A program made the translations under genes and the position numbers. Under the pieces are notes generated by a model. The model was given only the letters and a program-made list of their open reading frames with translations, had not been told where the DNA came from and made no database searches. DNA of 64,000 nt from Mantis religiosa (taxonomy: Eukaryota > Arthropoda > Insecta > Mantodea > Mantidae): NCBI GenBank assembly GCA_030765055.1, contig CM060953.1, positions 97,520,701 through 97,584,700 of the forward strand, given 5' to 3'. Of this stretch, positions 61,651-64,000 are shown piece by piece (position 1 is the stretch's first letter; each line of letters opens with the position of its first letter).

Positions 61651-62734
61651 AACACTTAACATTATTAAGTTTTTAATCTCCTCCTTATTTCAAACACTTT
61701 CTTATCCCTTAATTTTCAGCTTCCAAATAGACCTATCCTGGCCCTATTTGTTCCTATATCCACTCCCATTAGCACTTGGCTCTTGGTTGCTCTCATTACT
61801 GGACCATCTTTGTACATAACCTTCTACCTGTTGCTAGCTTAACACTCCAAATTTGAAATTGTTATTCCTGTGTAAACTTTGTATCTTTACAAAGCTAATA
61901 TTATATCAGTTCACTGATCACTAACACACATGGTTCACAGACATTTACATGTATGTCCTCGTCGAGATCAGTATATACACTTTTATCTTTTTACTTCCAC
62001 CTCTCCTTGGTTTTCTTTCCATGGGCAAAGAAACACTTCATAAATGAAACTTGATTAAATTAATAAACAAATATTCTTGTTCAAAATTAATAGCACATGA
62101 AACTAATCATTCCTAAATGCACTGTTTACCACATTGCTCTGTTTATCTCTTCACCACAGCCTTCTTGACTCTCTGGTTGCCCAGCTTGGACTCATTTTAT
62201 AATAAATACATATAAAGTATTCTGCAAAGCTAATCTATGCAGTAAGTCAATATTTTGTGTGCCAATTATTGATTTATGGGGAAAAATCATAATGGTCCAT
62301 GAAAAAAATTTAAATACTTACTGATGGTTAAGTATTAATTAGAACTCGGTTGATCACAAGTCTACTGTATAAGAATTATAAATAAAAAATTATTTTGCTG
62401 TCAATGATAATAAGAATGCACAACTTTAAACTCATTGTTTTTTCTTTTTCTTTTCCTGAAAGATTTTTTTTAATGGACTGAGTTTCTTGTGATTCAGTAC
62501 CCCTTGAATACATTTATAGCAAAGAATACACTTATGGCAATTTGAAATACTATAGTAAATGATGTTTAAACAAACTAACTTTGTAGTAAGCAATGGAATC
62601 CCATGCACTGCAGTGTTAGTGATTCCGTATGTTTGTGATGATTGCTAATTGAAAGATATCTACAATAATGAATAAATAAATCATACAACACTTTTTTATT
62701 TATAAATTGCTATTAATTATGTACAATTTTCCAG
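61651..62734. other. unassigned intron 1 sequence before exon 2
   Basis: AT-rich with no supported feature. It ends in a T-rich stretch and the acceptor TTTTCCAG at 62734. Confidence 0.5.
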
Positions 62735-62973
62735 TGCACTAATGGACATTTGATGTGTGCGGGCTGCTTTACACATCTTCTAGCAGATGCAAGGTTACGT
62801 GATGAAATTGCCACTTGCCCTAACTGTAGAATTGAAATTAGTAAGACATCTGCCTCAAGAAATTTAGCAGTGGAAAAAGCTGTAAATGAGCTACCTTCAG
62901 AGTGCCAGTTCTGTGGCAAAGAGTTTCCCAGGAATACTCTTGAGCGACATGAAGAAACCATGTGTGAGGAGAG
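62735..62973 (+). CDS. CYHR1: CYHR1/ZTRAF1 homologue, coding exon 2
   Basis: 239 nt, phase 0 in and phase 2 out (donor GAG|GTAATG at 62974). Reads CTNGHLMCAGCFTHLLADAR, then CPNCRIEIS, completing the RING-like zinc sites begun in exon 1. It continues with RNLAVEKAVNELPSECQFCG and FPRNTLERHEETMCEE, the start of the TRAF-type zinc-finger region (C-x2-C...H-x-C spacing). The wording follows animal CYHR1 closely. The exon reads TAA only if the intron is retained. The remaining TRAF-like exons must lie right of 64000. Confidence 0.93.
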
Positions 62974-63299
62974 GTAATGATCTCTTTTTCTCTGTTTAAG
63001 AAATTGACATTTTTATATGTTATAGTTAGTGGTTTCAAATTTGTGGACTTCACATAATTTTAAGTATCTTGTCTTAGCTTCTTTCATTATTCACATGTAG
63101 GTGTTATTGTTAAAATGCATAATTCACCAAAAAACGCTTTAAGCATAAAACAAGTTTGAGCAAATGATAATATGCATTGCAAACTTTTAGAAGGCATATG
63201 AAGCAATAGTAGGAGGAGTGCACCTAGTATGCCCATCGCAATTGGGCACTGTTACAAAGTTTGAATACCCATGATATAAGCTTGAGCAACAGTAAAATA
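62974..63299. other. start of CYHR1 intron 2, unassigned
   Basis: Begins with donor GTAATG. No repeat or gene recognised. Confidence 0.6.
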
Positions 63300-63545
63300 A
63301 AAGTGAATCAAGAAGATATTGACACATTGCTTCACACACACTGTTTTTTACAGTAAATGTTTCAGCTGAGTCTCGATTGGTGCAAATTGTAGTATTTTCC
63401 TCCTCCGTGTCGTCGGTAGATGTATTTGTCAAAGATTTTCAGTGATGGAGTTTCGAAATTCATGATTCTATGACAATTTTATTAATGAAGATCTTTTCCC
63501 ATATGGAAAAGATTTTATTAATCCTGTTAGGAAGAGGCAGCAGAC
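63300..63545 (-). mobile_element. PLE terminal-repeat and C-terminal coding remnant
   Basis: 63300-63380 is a minus copy of the unit at 35713-35941 (TGTGTCAATATCTTCTTGAT, CAGTGTG-GTGAAGCAATG), with the hammerhead core deleted (CAGCTG joined to AAAC). Beyond it the minus strand reads HEFRNSITENL-like text parallel to the MNFEIPP tail of PLE 2, so coding sequence adjoins the terminal repeat, as expected for a PLE 3' end. Confidence 0.6.
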
Positions 63546-64000
63546 TCATAATTTGTTTGTGGATTTTGCACAATAAGCCAAGGAAGTGGTTTTTTGTTTT
63601 AAATCAGGGAATAAAAATGTTGGCTATCATTCTAAATTAAAACATTTGCCCAAATTGGTTCATAAACAGGTTTTCAAGTTTTCCAGAAGAGGAATCCATC
63701 ATCATGGATATTGCTAGCTACTATTCTAAAATGATAGACCAAACTTCATCTACAAATTCTTAAAAATAACACATTCAGGACTGACTGGCATGCAGTAACA
63801 TGCCTTATGCAAATGAGAGCAGATTGTTAGACAAAGTAAACCAAAACAGTACACAGGAAAAAGGTACAAATTAGATCAGTGCATTGGAAAAGGGACACCA
63901 AATTATTTGTTTACTTTGCTATCATTGTCAGTACCAACCCATGGAATGAATTTGGGATAGGTATAGGAGAAAGTTGCAATGTAGAACACTTTCATTAATT
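63546..64000. other. unassigned intron 2 sequence
   Basis: Possibly further PLE-derived sequence, since it adjoins the remnant to its left, but I cannot read a conserved block in it. Confidence 0.4.

Larger units (their letters stand above)
29259..62734 (+). other. CYHR1: 33.5-kb intron 1 of the CYHR1 homologue
   Basis: Donor GTATGC at 29259 and acceptor TTTTCCAG ending at 62734, phase 0. Nearly all identifiable content is transposable elements of at least eight families in both orientations, several nested two deep. No conserved host exon was seen inside, though small alternative exons cannot be excluded by eye. Confidence 0.9.

Overview
This is a eukaryotic, almost certainly insect, genomic window. 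It has no operons, one split host gene with consensus splice sites, and otherwise wall-to-wall transposable elements. A tRNA-derived SINE family (three copies, at 1, 7204 and 51035) looks like a repeat I associate with cockroach and termite genomes, so Blattodea is my best guess. That rests on recall, not on a search.

Layout. 1-5006: a tRNA-SINE piece, then a decayed Ty3/gypsy LTR element (LTRs 464-842 and 4622-5006). 5007-7942: mostly unassigned DNA with a TG repeat, two tRNA-SINE-like pieces and a piggyBac-like zinc domain remnant. 7943-14366: a giant (TAG)n microsatellite, about 6.2 kb of it pure. 14367-27013: three minus-strand R1-clade non-LTR retrotransposons (A, B, C), each embedded in (TAG)n in the same orientation and repeat phase. 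A and B share an in-frame 2112-nt deletion of the reverse transcriptase. C is full length but has one stop and one frameshift. 27104-28855: a 5'-truncated Jockey/CR1-like element.

29052-62973: exons 1 and 2 of a CYHR1 (ZTRAF1) homologue, a RING/TRAF-type zinc-finger protein, separated by a 33.5-kb intron. The rest of the gene lies beyond the window. The intron is a nest of mobile elements: Tc1/mariner relics, Penelope-like elements (PLEs), a CR1-like element carrying an SGNH-hydrolase ORF1 and interrupted by a PLE and a deleted mariner, a second gypsy element (42127-47273) with its own unclassified insertion, a mariner-type element split by a multimeric tRNA-SINE, and a long minus-strand non-LTR element broken by a SINE multimer, a hammerhead-ribozyme repeat and a 2.8-kb DNA transposon.

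The two most notable systems are (i) the apparently microsatellite-targeted R1-clade family with its RT-deleted, endonuclease-only derivatives, and (ii) short hammerhead-bearing repeats: a roughly 200-nt tandem unit flanked by a 13-bp direct repeat at 56965-57295, which resembles metazoan retrozymes, and a near-canonical hammerhead at 35843-35884. No rRNA, CRISPR or prokaryotic features were seen.
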